In this document: piece by piece, positions 9,649 through 19,332 of the stretch
How positions within the stretch are numbered: position 1 is the first letter of the stretch
How the letters are laid out: every line of letters begins with the position of its first letter
Translations under genes and position numbers: made by a program
Notes under the pieces: generated by a model
Databases searched by the model: none
What the model was told of the DNA's origin: nothing
The model's input: only the letters and a program-made list of their open reading frames with translations
Origin: CAVVGZ01 sp963747965
Lineage (GTDB): Bacteria; Chloroflexota; Anaerolineae; Anaerolineales; Anaerolineaceae
NCBI GenBank assembly: GCA_963747965.1
Contig: CAVVGZ010000001.1
Coordinates: 3,193-67,192, forward strand
Reading direction: 5' to 3'
DNA: 64,000 nt

Positions 9649-10555
9649 ATGGATGAATTAAAATTGATCTATGGTGGTATTGAAGCTGGGGGAACAAAAT
9701 TCATTTGTGGTATCGGTACTTCAGAAGGGAATATTATTGATAAAACATCCTTTAGAACCACCGATCCACAGGCAACTCTCTCCGAGTGTAGTGGATTATT
9801 TTACAACAATCAGGAAGAGTTATAGCTTTTCAAAAATCGGATTGGCTTCATTTGGACCTCTTGATCTTAATTTTCACTCAGACACCTACGGTTATATTAC
9901 AAGTACAGCCAAAAAGGGTTGGCAAAATTTTAATATTAAAGGCACTCTGGAAAATGCATTAGGGGTCGATGTTAATATTGATACGGACGTAAATGCTGCG
10001 ATATTAGCCGAACAAAAATGGGGGGGCGCTCAAGGAAAAAATCTGGCCGTCTATATAACCGTTGGCACCGGAATTGGTGGTGGAGTATTCTTCAATGGCA
10101 GTTTACTGCACGGGCTTCTTCATCCAGAACTTGGTCATATGCGCATCAGGAGCGATATATTTAATAATAGTAAAATAAGAGGAATTTGCCCTTTCCATCA
10201 GAATTGTCTGGAAGGTTTGGCATCCGGGCCTGCTATTCAAGCTATTTGGAATATTCCAGCTGAGAAAATACCTCCTGAACATATCGCCTGGGAATATGAA
10301 GCACAATTCCTGGCTGAAGGGATTGCGAATATTATCCTTATGTTATCCCCGGAAATTATCATATTAGGTGGGGGAGTCATGCAGCAAACCTTCCTCTTTC
10401 CACCTGTCCGAAAAAAAGTTCAGGAATTATTAAATGGTTATATTAGAAAATCCGAGATACTTGAAAGTATTGAGGATTATATAGTTCCTGCAAAACTTGG
10501 TTCCGATGCTGGATTACTTGGTGCATTAGCATTAGCGTTTGAGGAGGATGTCTGA
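9649..10555 (+). CDS. ROK-family sugar kinase (fructokinase-like), frameshifted
   Basis: Cytoplasmic kinase expected to phosphorylate a hexose using ATP. The ATG at 9649 is preceded by an AAAGGGA ribosome site and gives the family N-terminus G-G-I-E-A-G-G-T-K-F; an ATG at 9559 in the same frame lacks support. Further motifs are F-G-P-L-D-L, D-T-D-V-N-A-A (catalytic Asp), V-G-T-G-I-G-G-G, H-P-E-L-G-H-M and the zinc-type C-P-F-H-x-x-C-L-E-G. The first frame ends at 9825 and the rest of the protein lies in the next frame. Dropping one T at about 9787 gives L-S-E-V-V-D-Y-F and a continuous protein of about 300 residues, the normal family length. It lies about 150 bases downstream of the fusion regulator and probably belongs with the upstream importer. 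Confidence 0.85.
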
Positions 10556-11276
10556 TTCTGGTAAGCAAAATCCTGGCTAACCTCACAAATGTCAATTTTG
10601 TCCAAGCGCCAAAGAGACCTGGATTATATATTTGGTAAAAATATCGGGGGGCAATTCTTTGATATGACGGATGAATCGCAATTTTCTGTACCCCATTTAC
10701 AGCCAATTTTCTGCTATTTATATCCCGCTTCACCTGATCCAAATCCGGAATCAACAGGACCGCTGGATTGCGCCTTCTTGAAATAGGGGCAGATCCATCC
10801 CCCCGAGGAATGACTGTTATTTTGCGGCGTAACTAAAAAAAACTGGTTCATACATCCAGCAAGTACTGTCAGTAATTTGATTGATAGCGGTCCTGCGCCT
10901 TCCTGCTGAGGATTCAAGCTTCGCTGTGGGGTTTTTCCAATATATCAATCCCAAAGGGAAAGATGTTGTTGATCGTTATGATACAATTCATGGCGGCAAT
11001 AAAAAAAGGGCTGACACGGAACAAACCAACTGGAATATTATCCTTTTCTGCCATGGTCCAACCCTGACAAGAAAATAAATTGTGGGAAACCGGGTTGGTT
11101 TTCCTTAATCTTATTACAGTTTTTATATGGTTTTTATTTCTTGCTTGTGAGCCAGAAACAGCCTATCATCGCCACCATCCTGTAACGCATCGATAATAAG
11201 GAACAACTGGGTAGCGGCATATTATGCGATATTAATTCATGTTTGATTGCAGCGTTAGCAGCAATAGGGAATTGCG
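10556..11276. other. Intergenic stretch, no gene seen
   Basis: About 720 bases after the ROK kinase. Two plus-strand ORFs of 65 codons (10589 and 10881) show no family features, ribosome sites or coding-like composition that would justify calling them. No tRNA cloverleaf or clear terminator is visible by eye. Confidence 0.45.
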
Positions 11277-12356
11277 ATGCAGAAAAATAGAACCAAATCT
11301 GGTAGAAACGGGGATGATTACGAATTCCCCAAGAAGGTTGGGATTATTTACAGTGATGTAAAGAAAAAGTATTTCGCCACAGAAGCACAATATATTACTG
11401 AAAAAGACGCAGATGAGGATGCTAAATTAATTGGTGATTATCTTACAACATTAGGGATAAAAGTCTACCTGTATGCCGGGGATGAAAAGCTGCCTGCCCA
11501 TCTATATAGAGATAAGCCGGAATTGGTAATTAATGTTGTCGATTCAGTCAAAGGTGACGAGGCTTTATCATCTGCAATTCCGGGAATATTGGAGCTTCTT
11601 GACATTCCATACACGGGTGCGGATATTCTGGGACTATCTCTGGATACCAACAAGTTCCTGATCAAGGAACTTCTCCAACAAAATGGTATCCCGGTGCCAA
11701 CTTTTCAATTGATGAATACACCGGGAGATTATATAAATCCTAAACTACGATACCCATTAATTTCAAAATTGAATGCTATCCACGGCGCTGTGGAAATTAC
11801 AAGAAACGCAATTTCCGAAGACGAAAAACATCTTCGGGATAGAATAAGGTATTTAATCCAAACCTATAAACAACCCGTTCTGGTCGAAGAATTCATTGCC
11901 GGTCGAGAAATAACTGCCATACTTCTTGAAGGGATGAATCGGAAAGTTTATCTGGCAGAAAAATTATTTCTCCACCACGATGAAAAATATGTCATCACCA
12001 CTTTTGAGGACCAATGGCTGTACAGGAGCGATGCGGTTTTCCAGTATAAAAAGTATGACGATCCGGTTTTAAGGGAATTTATCAAGAAGGCATTTGATGT
12101 AACAAAAATGTACGATTATGGCAAGTTTGATGTACGCCTCGATCAATCTGGACGATATTTTATAATTGACTCAAATTGTAATCCTGCCTTTGGACCAAAA
12201 GAACTGGACATGGCATTATCTGTAATCCTGGATCTGTATGGCATCTCATTTTATGAGATATTGAAACGGCTGCTGCTTAATACTGTGCGGGATGCAGCTG
12301 GAAAAGAGCGTTTACCGCTCCCAGCCGATAGCGATACAGATACTCCCAAACCCTAA
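11277..12356 (+). CDS. D-alanine-D-alanine ligase-like ATP-grasp protein
   Basis: ATP-grasp carboxylate-amine ligase resembling D-Ala-D-Ala ligases. Residues 22-110 form the Rossmann-like N-terminal part (K-V-G-I-I-Y-S-D), with the L-D-I-P-Y-T-G-A-D region near 109 typical of Ddl. The ATP-grasp core includes V-E-E-F-I-A-G-R-E-I-T near 203, and the metal-binding end reads F-D-V-R-L-D followed by I-I-D-S-N-C-N-P. In true Ddl the latter is usually E-x-N-x-x-P-G, so the Asp for Glu and the missing Gly suggest a divergent substrate. It starts at an ATG preceded by GGGAA. It has no peptidoglycan genes around it and appears monocistronic. A role in dipeptide or peptide-like metabolite synthesis is as likely as cell-wall synthesis. 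Confidence 0.7.
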   Translation: MQKNRTKSGRNGDDYEFPKKVGIIYSDVKKKYFATEAQYITEKDADEDAKLIGDYLTTLGIKVYLYAGDEKLPAHLYRDKPELVINVVDSVKGDEALSSAIPGILELLDIPYTGADILGLSLDTNKFLIKELLQQNGIPVPTFQLMNTPGDYINPKLRYPLISKLNAIHGAVEITRNAISEDEKHLRDRIRYLIQTYKQPVLVEEFIAGREITAILLEGMNRKVYLAEKLFLHHDEKYVITTFEDQWLYRSDAVFQYKKYDDPVLREFIKKAFDVTKMYDYGKFDVRLDQSGRYFIIDSNCNPAFGPKELDMALSVILDLYGISFYEILKRLLLNTVRDAAGKERLPLPADSDTDTPKP

Positions 12357-12887
12357 AGGAAATTGGACGTTTGAGTGGGTGAGAGAAATTTGTCATGCCG
12401 GATTATATGATCTTGTTTGCAGTGCTTGAACGAATGCCCACCTGGCTATTCTGATAAATTCCCCCTGAATTTCCAAAAGAACCTCATCGAAAACGAGTTA
12501 CGTGAACTGTGATAAACCTGGGAAGCTCAAATTACATCTGCCTCCCGAAGGACAGGCGGGCGATGGATCGGTCAGGTCGGGGAATCCAGGACTAACTTAC
12601 TGGGTTTTTTTCCGGGCTTCAATGCCTTTTTCACGCGGTTGATTATTCAACACCCGCTGGGTGATGGTATATTCATCTCAAAATTTTGATGATATATGGA
12701 TGTTTTTAAAATACTATTTCAATTCTGTCCGGCATTCAATAAAGAAGTCATAGTCAATTGTTGTAAATGATAACCGTGTGATGCTTGTCTATTGAGCGAT
12801 CCTAACGCCCTGCCTCATAGGAGAATACTAATGGATGAGGGAGATCACCGGATCAGCATTTCTGGAAACTCTGGAATAGTTGGGCTA
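12357..12887. other. Intergenic stretch, no gene seen
   Basis: About 530 bases between two convergent genes. No coding pattern, RNA gene or convincing terminator is visible. Confidence 0.45.
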
Positions 12888-14923
12888 CTAATCATCTTCC
12901 TCAGCTTCATGGCAGGTGATGCAGTCTGTCGCAGGAGGTCCGGACGGATGGCATATGGAACATTCTCCATTGGCACCCCCATGATCCATATCAAAGGAAT
13001 GATCAACGGAAGCACCTCCCCAACCACCGGTGTTATGGCAGTCTGAACATTGCTGGTCGGAATGGTTGTCAGGCCGGATACCGCTGTGGCAGCCCTTACA
13101 GTCGGTGGCTCCGGCTGCCTCGTGGTTAAAGCTGGCTGACGACCACCCACTTGTAGCGTGGCAGGAGGAGCACTGCCCGGTGTAGTGGTTGGCAGGCTGG
13201 GTGCCATTGTGGCACGAAATACAATCCGTAGCACCGGCAGCCTCGTGATTAAAATAGGCTGGCAGCCAGGCGCTGGTGGAATGACAGGCAGAGCATTGCC
13301 CCGCGTAGTGGCTGGCAGGCTGGACACTGCTGTGACATGAAATGCAGTCGGTGGCACCAGCAGCCTCGTGATTAAAATAGGCTGGCAGCCAGGCGCTGGT
13401 GGAATGACACGCAGAGCATTGCCCCGCGTAATGGTTTGCTGGCCTGGCGCTGCTGTGGCATGATATGCAATCGGTTGCGCCGGCAGCCTCGTGGTTGAAA
13501 CTGGCTGGAAGCCACGCACTGGTGGAATGGCAGGTGGAGCATTGCGCCGCATAGTGGTCGGCAGGCATGGCGCTGCTGTGGCATGAAATGCAGTCGTTGG
13601 CGCCGGCAGCCTCGTGATTAAAATTGGCTGGCAGCCATCCATTTGTAGTATGGCAGGTTGAGCACTGCGCTGCATAGTGGTTGGCAGGCTGGACGGCTTT
13701 ATGGCATCCCTTGCATTCTGCGGACCCGTAAATTTCATGCTTGAAGCCAGCCGGTAACCACCCATCAGTGGAATGGCAGGTGATGCACTGTATTGGAAAA
13801 TGGTTGGTGGGTGCCATGCTGGTGTGGCAGGATTTACAGTTCAGTCTAATGGCGGTGTCATGCGAAAAGACTGCTCCAGCCCAGCCAGCCGTGGTGTGGC
13901 AGTTTGAGCACTGACCGGAAAAATGATTTTTTGGGCGCAGACCTGCATGGCAAGAAGTACAGACCAGCTTTTCGGTATTGGGGTGGACAAAGGCTATACC
14001 GGCATTTCCATTGGTATTGTGGCAAAGGCTGCATTCACCCGAAGCATGCCCTTCCGGGCGGGATCTTTCATCGCAAGTTTTACAATCCTTGTTTCCGGAA
14101 TTGGAAACCCGGTCAGTGGTGCTTTTGACCCAACCCGCCGGATTGTGGCATGGGCCACAATCCCCGGTGTAATGATCCTGCGGTACATTGATCTGCATGG
14201 CAGGTGCTGCAGTCACTGGAAGCCAGCTGATAATTCCCTCCGGCGTGGCAGGCATCGCATTCCACCAGCGTGTGCATTCCAAGCAGGGGAAAGGAATAAT
14301 GCAGCGAACTGGCACGATCCTCAGGGAGCGGCACGCCAAACGCCGATCTTTTACCGTCAGCAGTGATTACCTGGGGTGCCTTTGTTTCCGGGGTGAAGAA
14401 AACCTGTATCCCTGCAACACGGTTTAGAGCGCTGAGATCCGAACCTCCGCCATTAAGCAGCATGATAAATCCATCCACTTTTGCTGCCAATTGGGTATAG
14501 GCAGTTGGCTGCTCGGTGGGCAGGATGGACAATCCATCCAGTGCCTGGCGGGCAGATTGCAGGCTCTGGTCTCAATTTGATGAGCTGCGCCTGGTCAGTG
14601 GCACCGGTTAGTTTGGCCGCCGTCAGGGCGGCCTGGTCGATGACGTAGTTCAACTCGGCAGCCGAGTTGGCTTCCTTGATAGTACCAGCAGAACCATTTA
14701 CATCGTCTATACGGGTCTCAAGTCTTGTTAAAAGGTAATCCAGCCTGGCAGTGGTTGAAGATGTAATTGCAGTGCGGATCTGTTCGGAGGAGCGCTGTAA
14801 AAAGAAAAGTGGCTGTCCAGGATGAATGACCGATAAACCGGAAAATGCCAATACATCCGCCGCTAATACAACCAGTATAAGGGCTATTACCAGCAAGATA
14901 TCGATTAGAGCGTTGCGCCGCAT
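12888..14923 (-). CDS. Repeat-built 22-heme c-type cytochrome, two frameshifts
   Basis: Large membrane-anchored multiheme cytochrome for electron transfer on the outer face of the cell. Starting at 14923, the first residues form one N-terminal transmembrane anchor, then a helical region with no heme site. The frame shifts near 14569 (one extra G in a GG on the plus strand) and again near 14188 (one extra T). Correcting both joins three ORFs into one protein of about 680 residues. I count 22 CxxCH motifs plus one CKTCD in which the heme-ligating His is replaced. The C-terminal two thirds consist of roughly 41-residue units, each with two heme motifs, a N-H-Y-A-G/A-Q core and F-N-H-E-A-A-G. The ending matches the six-heme gene at 1421-2012. 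The partner and redox role are unknown. Confidence 0.8.
13080..13720. repeat. About 123-bp tandem coding repeats in the multiheme cytochrome
   Basis: Successive units of about 41 codons recur here, recognisable on the plus strand by CCTCGTGRTTRAA at about 13119, 13242, 13365, 13488 and 13611, each 123 bases after the last. Several units are nearly identical over most of their length, indicating expansion by unequal exchange. Such a region is also prone to misassembly. Confidence 0.85.
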
Positions 14924-15282
14924 TGACGGTTCTCCATAGGTTAAAATAAACTGAGTATCATTATACTAAGGAATATTTACTGTCAAGGGACAACCTCAGG
15001 CTAACAGTATTTGCTGTCCATTTCCGAAAGGTACCAATCCGATTTTCCTTTTAGTCATTCATAACAGCCCGGGTAGGTCGGTCAAGCAAGACCTTGACCC
15101 AACCTCCATGATCTATATTTTTTCGTAAACCAAACCAGGAGTTGGTGGAAAATCCCACATGATTTCCCAGAACCCGTTATTGCACTTGTATTTAATTCCC
15201 AAATAATTATAATAAAAATAATATTTCTAAAAATGGGATTAGAATAGTGTTCTGTTTTTTGGATAAAGTAGAAAGGGATGAG
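14924..15282 (+). promoter_or_regulatory. Divergent intergenic region with a candidate promoter
   Basis: This separates the large cytochrome (minus) from the small cytochrome (plus). TTGTAT at 15186-15191 and TATAAT at 15208-15213 with a 16-nt spacer is a reasonable sigma-70 promoter for the small cytochrome. Nothing else is identifiable in the stretch. Confidence 0.45.
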
Positions 15283-15591
15283 ATGCGAAAAATTTGGTTT
15301 GTTACTTTGTTTGTTGTTCTGCTGGCAATATTGATTGTGGGCTGCTCTTCTGCCGCAACCACCGCTGCTCCTGCTGCCGGCTCTTCCGGATCTGAGACAA
15401 CAGCTATCGATGGTAAAACATTATTAGAGACCCGCTGTACTGTCTGTCACTCACTGGACAGGGTTCAAAGTAAGTCCGGCTCCGCAGACGATTGGAAAAG
15501 TACCGTGGATAAGATGATACAAAATGGCGCCAAAATATCGGAAGAAGAAGCAATCGTCCTGGTTAAATACCTGGCAGAAAATTACAAATAA
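15283..15591 (+). CDS. Small mono-heme cytochrome c lipoprotein (paralogue 1)
   Basis: A short c-type cytochrome anchored by lipid on the outer membrane face. The ATG at 15283 follows an AAAGGGATGAG ribosome site and is preferred to the upstream ATG at 15247. The signal peptide ends V-G-C-S-S (lipobox), followed by a short Ala/Ser/Thr linker and a domain of about 65 residues with one CTVCH heme site. The Met in D-K-M-I-Q-N-G downstream is a plausible distal heme ligand. Three further paralogues lie at 16228, 23845 and 35906. No oxidase or reductase partner is adjacent. The electron-carrier role is inferred from the motif. Confidence 0.8.
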   Translation: MRKIWFVTLFVVLLAILIVGCSSAATTAAPAAGSSGSETTAIDGKTLLETRCTVCHSLDRVQSKSGSADDWKSTVDKMIQNGAKISEEEAIVLVKYLAENYK

Positions 15592-15604
15592 TCGCTCATA
15601 AGGG

Positions 15605-15635
15605 AGGAGCGCAGCTTATCAGCCTGCGCTCCTTT
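15605..15635 (+). terminator. Rho-independent-type terminator after paralogue 1
   Basis: AGGAGCGCAG (15605-15614) pairs with CTGCGCTCCT (15624-15633) around a 9-nt loop, starting 14 bases past the stop codon. The following T-run is short. Confidence 0.7.
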
Positions 15636-16227
15636 AATAGAATAATAACGCTTTCTTATGAGTCAGATTTCTGTTAGCGTTTCGCAGAGCGCACATAATC
15701 CGACCAATCACCGATAAGATATTAACTTACATATTCATGATTACACAACCAGGTTTCTTCTTATAGGAAGAATAATTACAATAGTTCCTCTGCCAACCTC
15801 AGGTATTCATGATCATCGAGTAAATACCGTCAACTAAACCGGCGATCCGTGTTTACATACGGTCTGGATGCACAAGGTATTGGTAGATTCTTGGATATTT
15901 GCTCCTTTTCCTGGATTAGGCAGGTATTTTATCCATGATTTCGAAAAGCCCCTAATCCAATTTTCCTTTTTCAAATTCTTTTTTTTGAGAAAGGACTTAC
16001 ATCCACCCGGACCCTGCAATAATCTTCTCAAATTCTAGTTTCGGGGTAACCATTTCGGGGGAACCAACCCGGAATTTATTCGACCCACAAGTGTTTACAC
16101 ACACTTCGGTATTGAATTAATCCTGATAGATAAATGAAATTAAATACGATAAAATAATTCACTATAACCATTCCTAACAACATTAGGGAAAAAAATACTT
16201 TATGGCCTTAGCTTTTAAAGGATAAAA
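15634..16227. other. Intergenic stretch, no gene seen
   Basis: About 590 A/T-rich bases between two small cytochrome genes. The only ORF (65 codons, minus, 15834-16031) has no supporting features. Promoter elements for the gene at 16228 probably lie at the right end but could not be assigned with confidence. Confidence 0.4.
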
Positions 16228-16569
16228 ATGAGAAAATTATTTGGGTATACATCGGTTTTGATTCTGCTGGCAATTTTGGTTGTGAGCTGTTCCTCTTCCA
16301 GCACCACGGCTGCTCCGGCTTCCAGCCCACCGAGTACCGAGACAATAGCAGCGGAGTCTTCTTCCGGTAGTAGCTTGGCAACACCTGATGGTAAAACTTT
16401 GTTGGAATCTCGCTGTGCTAACTGTCACGACCTGGACACGGTTGTAAATCGAAAAGGCACTGCCGATGAATGGAAAATGGTTGTGGATAGTCATATTCAA
16501 CGAGGCGTGGAATTATCGAGCGAGGAAGCGACCGTGCTGGTTCAATACCTTGCAGAAAATTTCAAATAG
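16228..16569 (+). CDS. Small mono-heme cytochrome c lipoprotein (paralogue 2)
   Basis: Same architecture as the gene at 15283: signal peptide ending V-S-C-S (lipobox), a low-complexity linker and one heme site, here CANCH. The start has an AAAGGATAAAA ribosome site. Where the other three copies have Met in a V-D-x-M motif, this copy has His (V-D-S-H-I-Q-R-G), so the distal heme ligand may differ and the redox potential may be lower. It is followed by a bidirectional terminator and, convergently, by dCMP deaminase. That arrangement is repeated in decayed form at 23845-24802. Confidence 0.8.
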   Translation: MRKLFGYTSVLILLAILVVSCSSSSTTAAPASSPPSTETIAAESSSGSSLATPDGKTLLESRCANCHDLDTVVNRKGTADEWKMVVDSHIQRGVELSSEEATVLVQYLAENFK

Positions 16570-16670
16570 GCACTGTCAGTAAAAGAGAATTGCTCTTGAT
16601 CCTGACCGCAGTAAGATGCACATGACTGAGAGACTCCTTCCTGTTTTACCACATCGTTCCTAAAGAATCA

Positions 16671-16709
16671 AAAAAGGCAGTTCATATCTCATTTCCGAAC
16701 TGTCTTTTT
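16671..16709. terminator. Bidirectional terminator between cytochrome and deaminase
   Basis: A-run, then AGGCAGTTC (about 16675-16683) pairing with GAACTGTCT (about 16696-16704, one G-U pair), then a T-run. A-rich on one side and T-rich on the other, it fits termination of both convergent genes. A homologous hairpin lies at 24337-24369. Confidence 0.75.
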
Positions 16710-16727
16710 GATTTTCTGAAACCAGAA

Positions 16728-17168
16728 TCAGGTATGATTGTCAGGATCAAAACTCAACGGATTGACCTCAACATTGGCTGCGCACAGAAAATCCAGCGAG
16801 TTCTCATCGATCCTGTAAGGGACATTATAGATGAGACGGCAAATACCAGCATTAATGAGCACCTTGGTGCAGTTTATACATGGAAAATGAGTGACATAAC
16901 AGGTACTCCCGCGTGTGCATACTCCGTGCAGGGCTGCCTGAATAATGGCGTTGGTCTCAGCGTGGATGGTCCGTACACAGTGTCCTTCTGCCAGCAGATG
17001 GCCAATTTCATCGCAATGGGGTTGACCTGCGGGTGAGCCGTTAAACCCTGTTGTCAGGATGCGTTTATCAAGCACCAGTACACAGCCGACAAAAGCACGG
17101 TCGCATGTGCTGCGTTCAGACACTGCATAGGCAATTTTCATAAAGTAGGAATCCCAGTCAGGGCGCAT
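16728..17168 (-). CDS. dCMP deaminase (ComEB-type)
   Basis: Zinc-dependent cytidine/deoxycytidylate deaminase family enzyme, expected to convert dCMP to dUMP for thymidylate synthesis in the cytoplasm. Over 146 residues it shows the H-C-D-E-I-G-H and G-H-C-V-R-T region, the catalytic H-A-E-T-N-A-I (His ligand and Glu proton shuttle) and the second zinc motif P-C-I-N-C with A-G-I after it. The length is normal for ComEB. It is convergent with the small cytochrome at 16228. A duplicate copy at 24372-24802 has lost these residues, leaving this one as the functional gene in the window. Confidence 0.92.
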   Translation of the reverse strand: MRPDWDSYFMKIAYAVSERSTCDRAFVGCVLVLDKRILTTGFNGSPAGQPHCDEIGHLLAEGHCVRTIHAETNAIIQAALHGVCTRGSTCYVTHFPCINCTKVLINAGICRLIYNVPYRIDENSLDFLCAANVEVNPLSFDPDNHT

Positions 17169-17866
17169 TGAAAGTCTCCTTTGGATAATAATAGCACAGC
17201 CCGGAACTACAGGTAAGTGAAATTATTACATAATTTTGCTGCAGGCAGTTGCACTGCCATACCATGACAGCCCGGTTGACAGCCTGACAACCGGAAACAT
17301 GATGATTGTTCCTAACAATCAGATTGGTACTTCTCAATTCTATAATTTTTGATTTTTTTGAATAGATTGCTTTTTATGGAGCAGGTTATCAAGCCTCATC
17401 CATTACCAACACAACTCTTTTTTCACCCTTTTTATTAATTAATTGGATTTCACACGTGTATTCAGTACAATAATTAAAGAATACCAGGGACAATTCCTGT
17501 TATATTTAGGGTTGCCTCATCAGCCTTTTCCATGCTTCACGTATTGCCTGGTGATCCAGATATCTATTTGATATAGTTCATTAAGCTTTACATGAAGCTG
17601 GATACAAAGGTTTCGGCAGGTTTGGGATTCAATCAATGATCGAAAATCTGCCAAAAGGAACTCTGCGCAAATCCTTGGTCTGCCCGAAGTAAGCAGCCTG
17701 AAAGCGGGAAATCCGGCAGATGATTGGGTTGTCAAGGGTGATCCAGCCAGTAATGGGTGGGATTTGCTTAATGTAAAGTCAGTCTGGCTCAGCGGTAAAA
17801 ACGTGAACGACAATTATTGTGGATGTACAGAGTAAATAATACCAATTGAAAGGATGATATTTCCAG
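17169..17866. other. Intergenic stretch, no gene seen
   Basis: About 700 bases between divergent genes. A 97-codon minus-strand ORF (17520-17813) has no recognisable family. The promoter of the hydrolase cluster probably lies in the right half; I could not pick clear boxes. Confidence 0.4.
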
Positions 17867-19276
17867 ATGGCTATACGATTAGACAAACATCTATTGCGTT
17901 TGTTCGGTGAGAAAGACCCTGTAAAGTTGGATCCAGCCCATACTGCTTTAATCGTGGTGGATATGCAGTATTTTGACGCCCATCGCGATTGGGGAGAAGG
18001 AAAGACTGCCAGGGATTTAGGCGTCGAATATCTATTTGAAGAATACTATCAACAATTAGACAACATCACTCCACAAATCCAGAAATTATTGGGTGCTTTT
18101 CGAAAGAAGCAGATGGAAGTAATACACCTGACTGTTTCAGAAGTAACCAATGACTCTCGTGATGTTGGATACAAACAACTTGTCCGCGGCCTGATTTGCC
18201 CTGCCAATAGCAAAGAAGCACAGTTGCTGGATGATGTTAAATCTGAAGGCGATGAAATCATTATCAAAAAGTCTTCTTCAGGTGTTTTTCCAGTAACCAA
18301 CTTCGATCGTCTGCTAAGAAATATGGAAATCACCAAACTCGTATTCACCGGTACTTCTACAGGCGGTTGTGTTGAAAGCGCCGTAAGAGACGCAATGGAT
18401 CTTGGCTATGAAGTCGTTGTTGTATCAGATGCCTGTGCATCAGGTAAAGTCAGCGATCATGAGTTGGCATTGTGGAGAATGGAATGCGGATTAGTTCATA
18501 TTTTATCTACAGAGGAAATCCTTTCACAACTTGAGAATATTCCGGATAATAATCGACTGTTGAAAAGTGGTGTTGAGAGAGTCAATCAATATCTACCCAA
18601 ATCCACTGAAGTGACGGTTAATGTTGATCCCTACTCGATTATCTTCCCACCGGCTATTGAGCAACATTACACAAAGAGGAATACAGCGCTGGTTGTATTG
18701 GATATGACAAGATTTGCTTGTGATCCCAGTATTGGACTTGGGGCGAAATTTGCCCAATACATGCCGCATTATTTGACCGATTTCTATCAAAGAGTCGAAA
18801 AAGCCAGGAGAAATATACAAAAAGCGATTGCTTTCGCCAGAGAAAACGAACTGCCTGTTTTATTCTTCCGTCTTGCCGGCAAGAGAATCGATGGCTCGGA
18901 TATCGCCAAAAAATACAAATCCATTGGCATTCAATTTGGTTACACTTCACCGGAAGCCGAATGGGTTGAAGGCATTAAACCATCTGAGAATGATGTCGTT
19001 TTCAATAAACCGGGATCATCGATGTTCAATGGAACCGGTATTGATGAGTACTTGAGGAATACTGGAATTGAATATTTGATCATTACGGGGGCTTCATATG
19101 ACGCCGGCATTGAATCGTCCATCCGCAGTTGTACGGATAGAGGCTATAGTGTGCTTGTTCTGTCTGATGCCTGCGCAGCAGTCCATGAGGTGCTCCAAAA
19201 AGAATTGGAAGATATGGAAGTTGGCCTGATTAAAGTAATGAAAATTGGGCAATTGGATCAATTATGCTTTTCATAA
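17867..19276 (+). CDS. Double-domain isochorismatase-family hydrolase
   Basis: Two isochorismatase-like (cysteine hydrolase) domains in one 469-residue cytoplasmic protein; members hydrolyse amides such as nicotinamide, N-carbamoylsarcosine or ureido compounds. Domain 1 (about 20-215) keeps the triad: Asp in V-V-D-M-Q, Lys in K-K-S-S-S-G-V-F, Cys in S-T-G-G-C-V-E-S. Domain 2 (about 255-465) keeps Asp (V-L-D-M-T) and Lys (N-K-P-G-S-S-M-F) but has Gly where the Cys should be (S-Y-D-A-G-I-E-S). The second half is therefore probably structural, regulatory or substrate-binding. The gene has an AAAGGA ribosome site and heads a run of five same-strand hydrolase genes. Confidence 0.85.
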   Translation: MAIRLDKHLLRLFGEKDPVKLDPAHTALIVVDMQYFDAHRDWGEGKTARDLGVEYLFEEYYQQLDNITPQIQKLLGAFRKKQMEVIHLTVSEVTNDSRDVGYKQLVRGLICPANSKEAQLLDDVKSEGDEIIIKKSSSGVFPVTNFDRLLRNMEITKLVFTGTSTGGCVESAVRDAMDLGYEVVVVSDACASGKVSDHELALWRMECGLVHILSTEEILSQLENIPDNNRLLKSGVERVNQYLPKSTEVTVNVDPYSIIFPPAIEQHYTKRNTALVVLDMTRFACDPSIGLGAKFAQYMPHYLTDFYQRVEKARRNIQKAIAFARENELPVLFFRLAGKRIDGSDIAKKYKSIGIQFGYTSPEAEWVEGIKPSENDVVFNKPGSSMFNGTGIDEYLRNTGIEYLIITGASYDAGIESSIRSCTDRGYSVLVLSDACAAVHEVLQKELEDMEVGLIKVMKIGQLDQLCFS

Positions 19277-19332
19277 ATAAAAATAGGCTTTCGTTTTGAG
19301 AAGTGTTGATTCGTATTTATCAATAGTCATTA

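Noticed and set aside
10589..11078. Two short plus-strand ORFs after the ROK kinase
   Set aside because: Low-complexity, no homology pattern, no ribosome sites.
13080..13720. CRISPR array
   Set aside because: The regular 123-bp periodicity is coding (41-residue heme repeats) and has no repeat/spacer structure.
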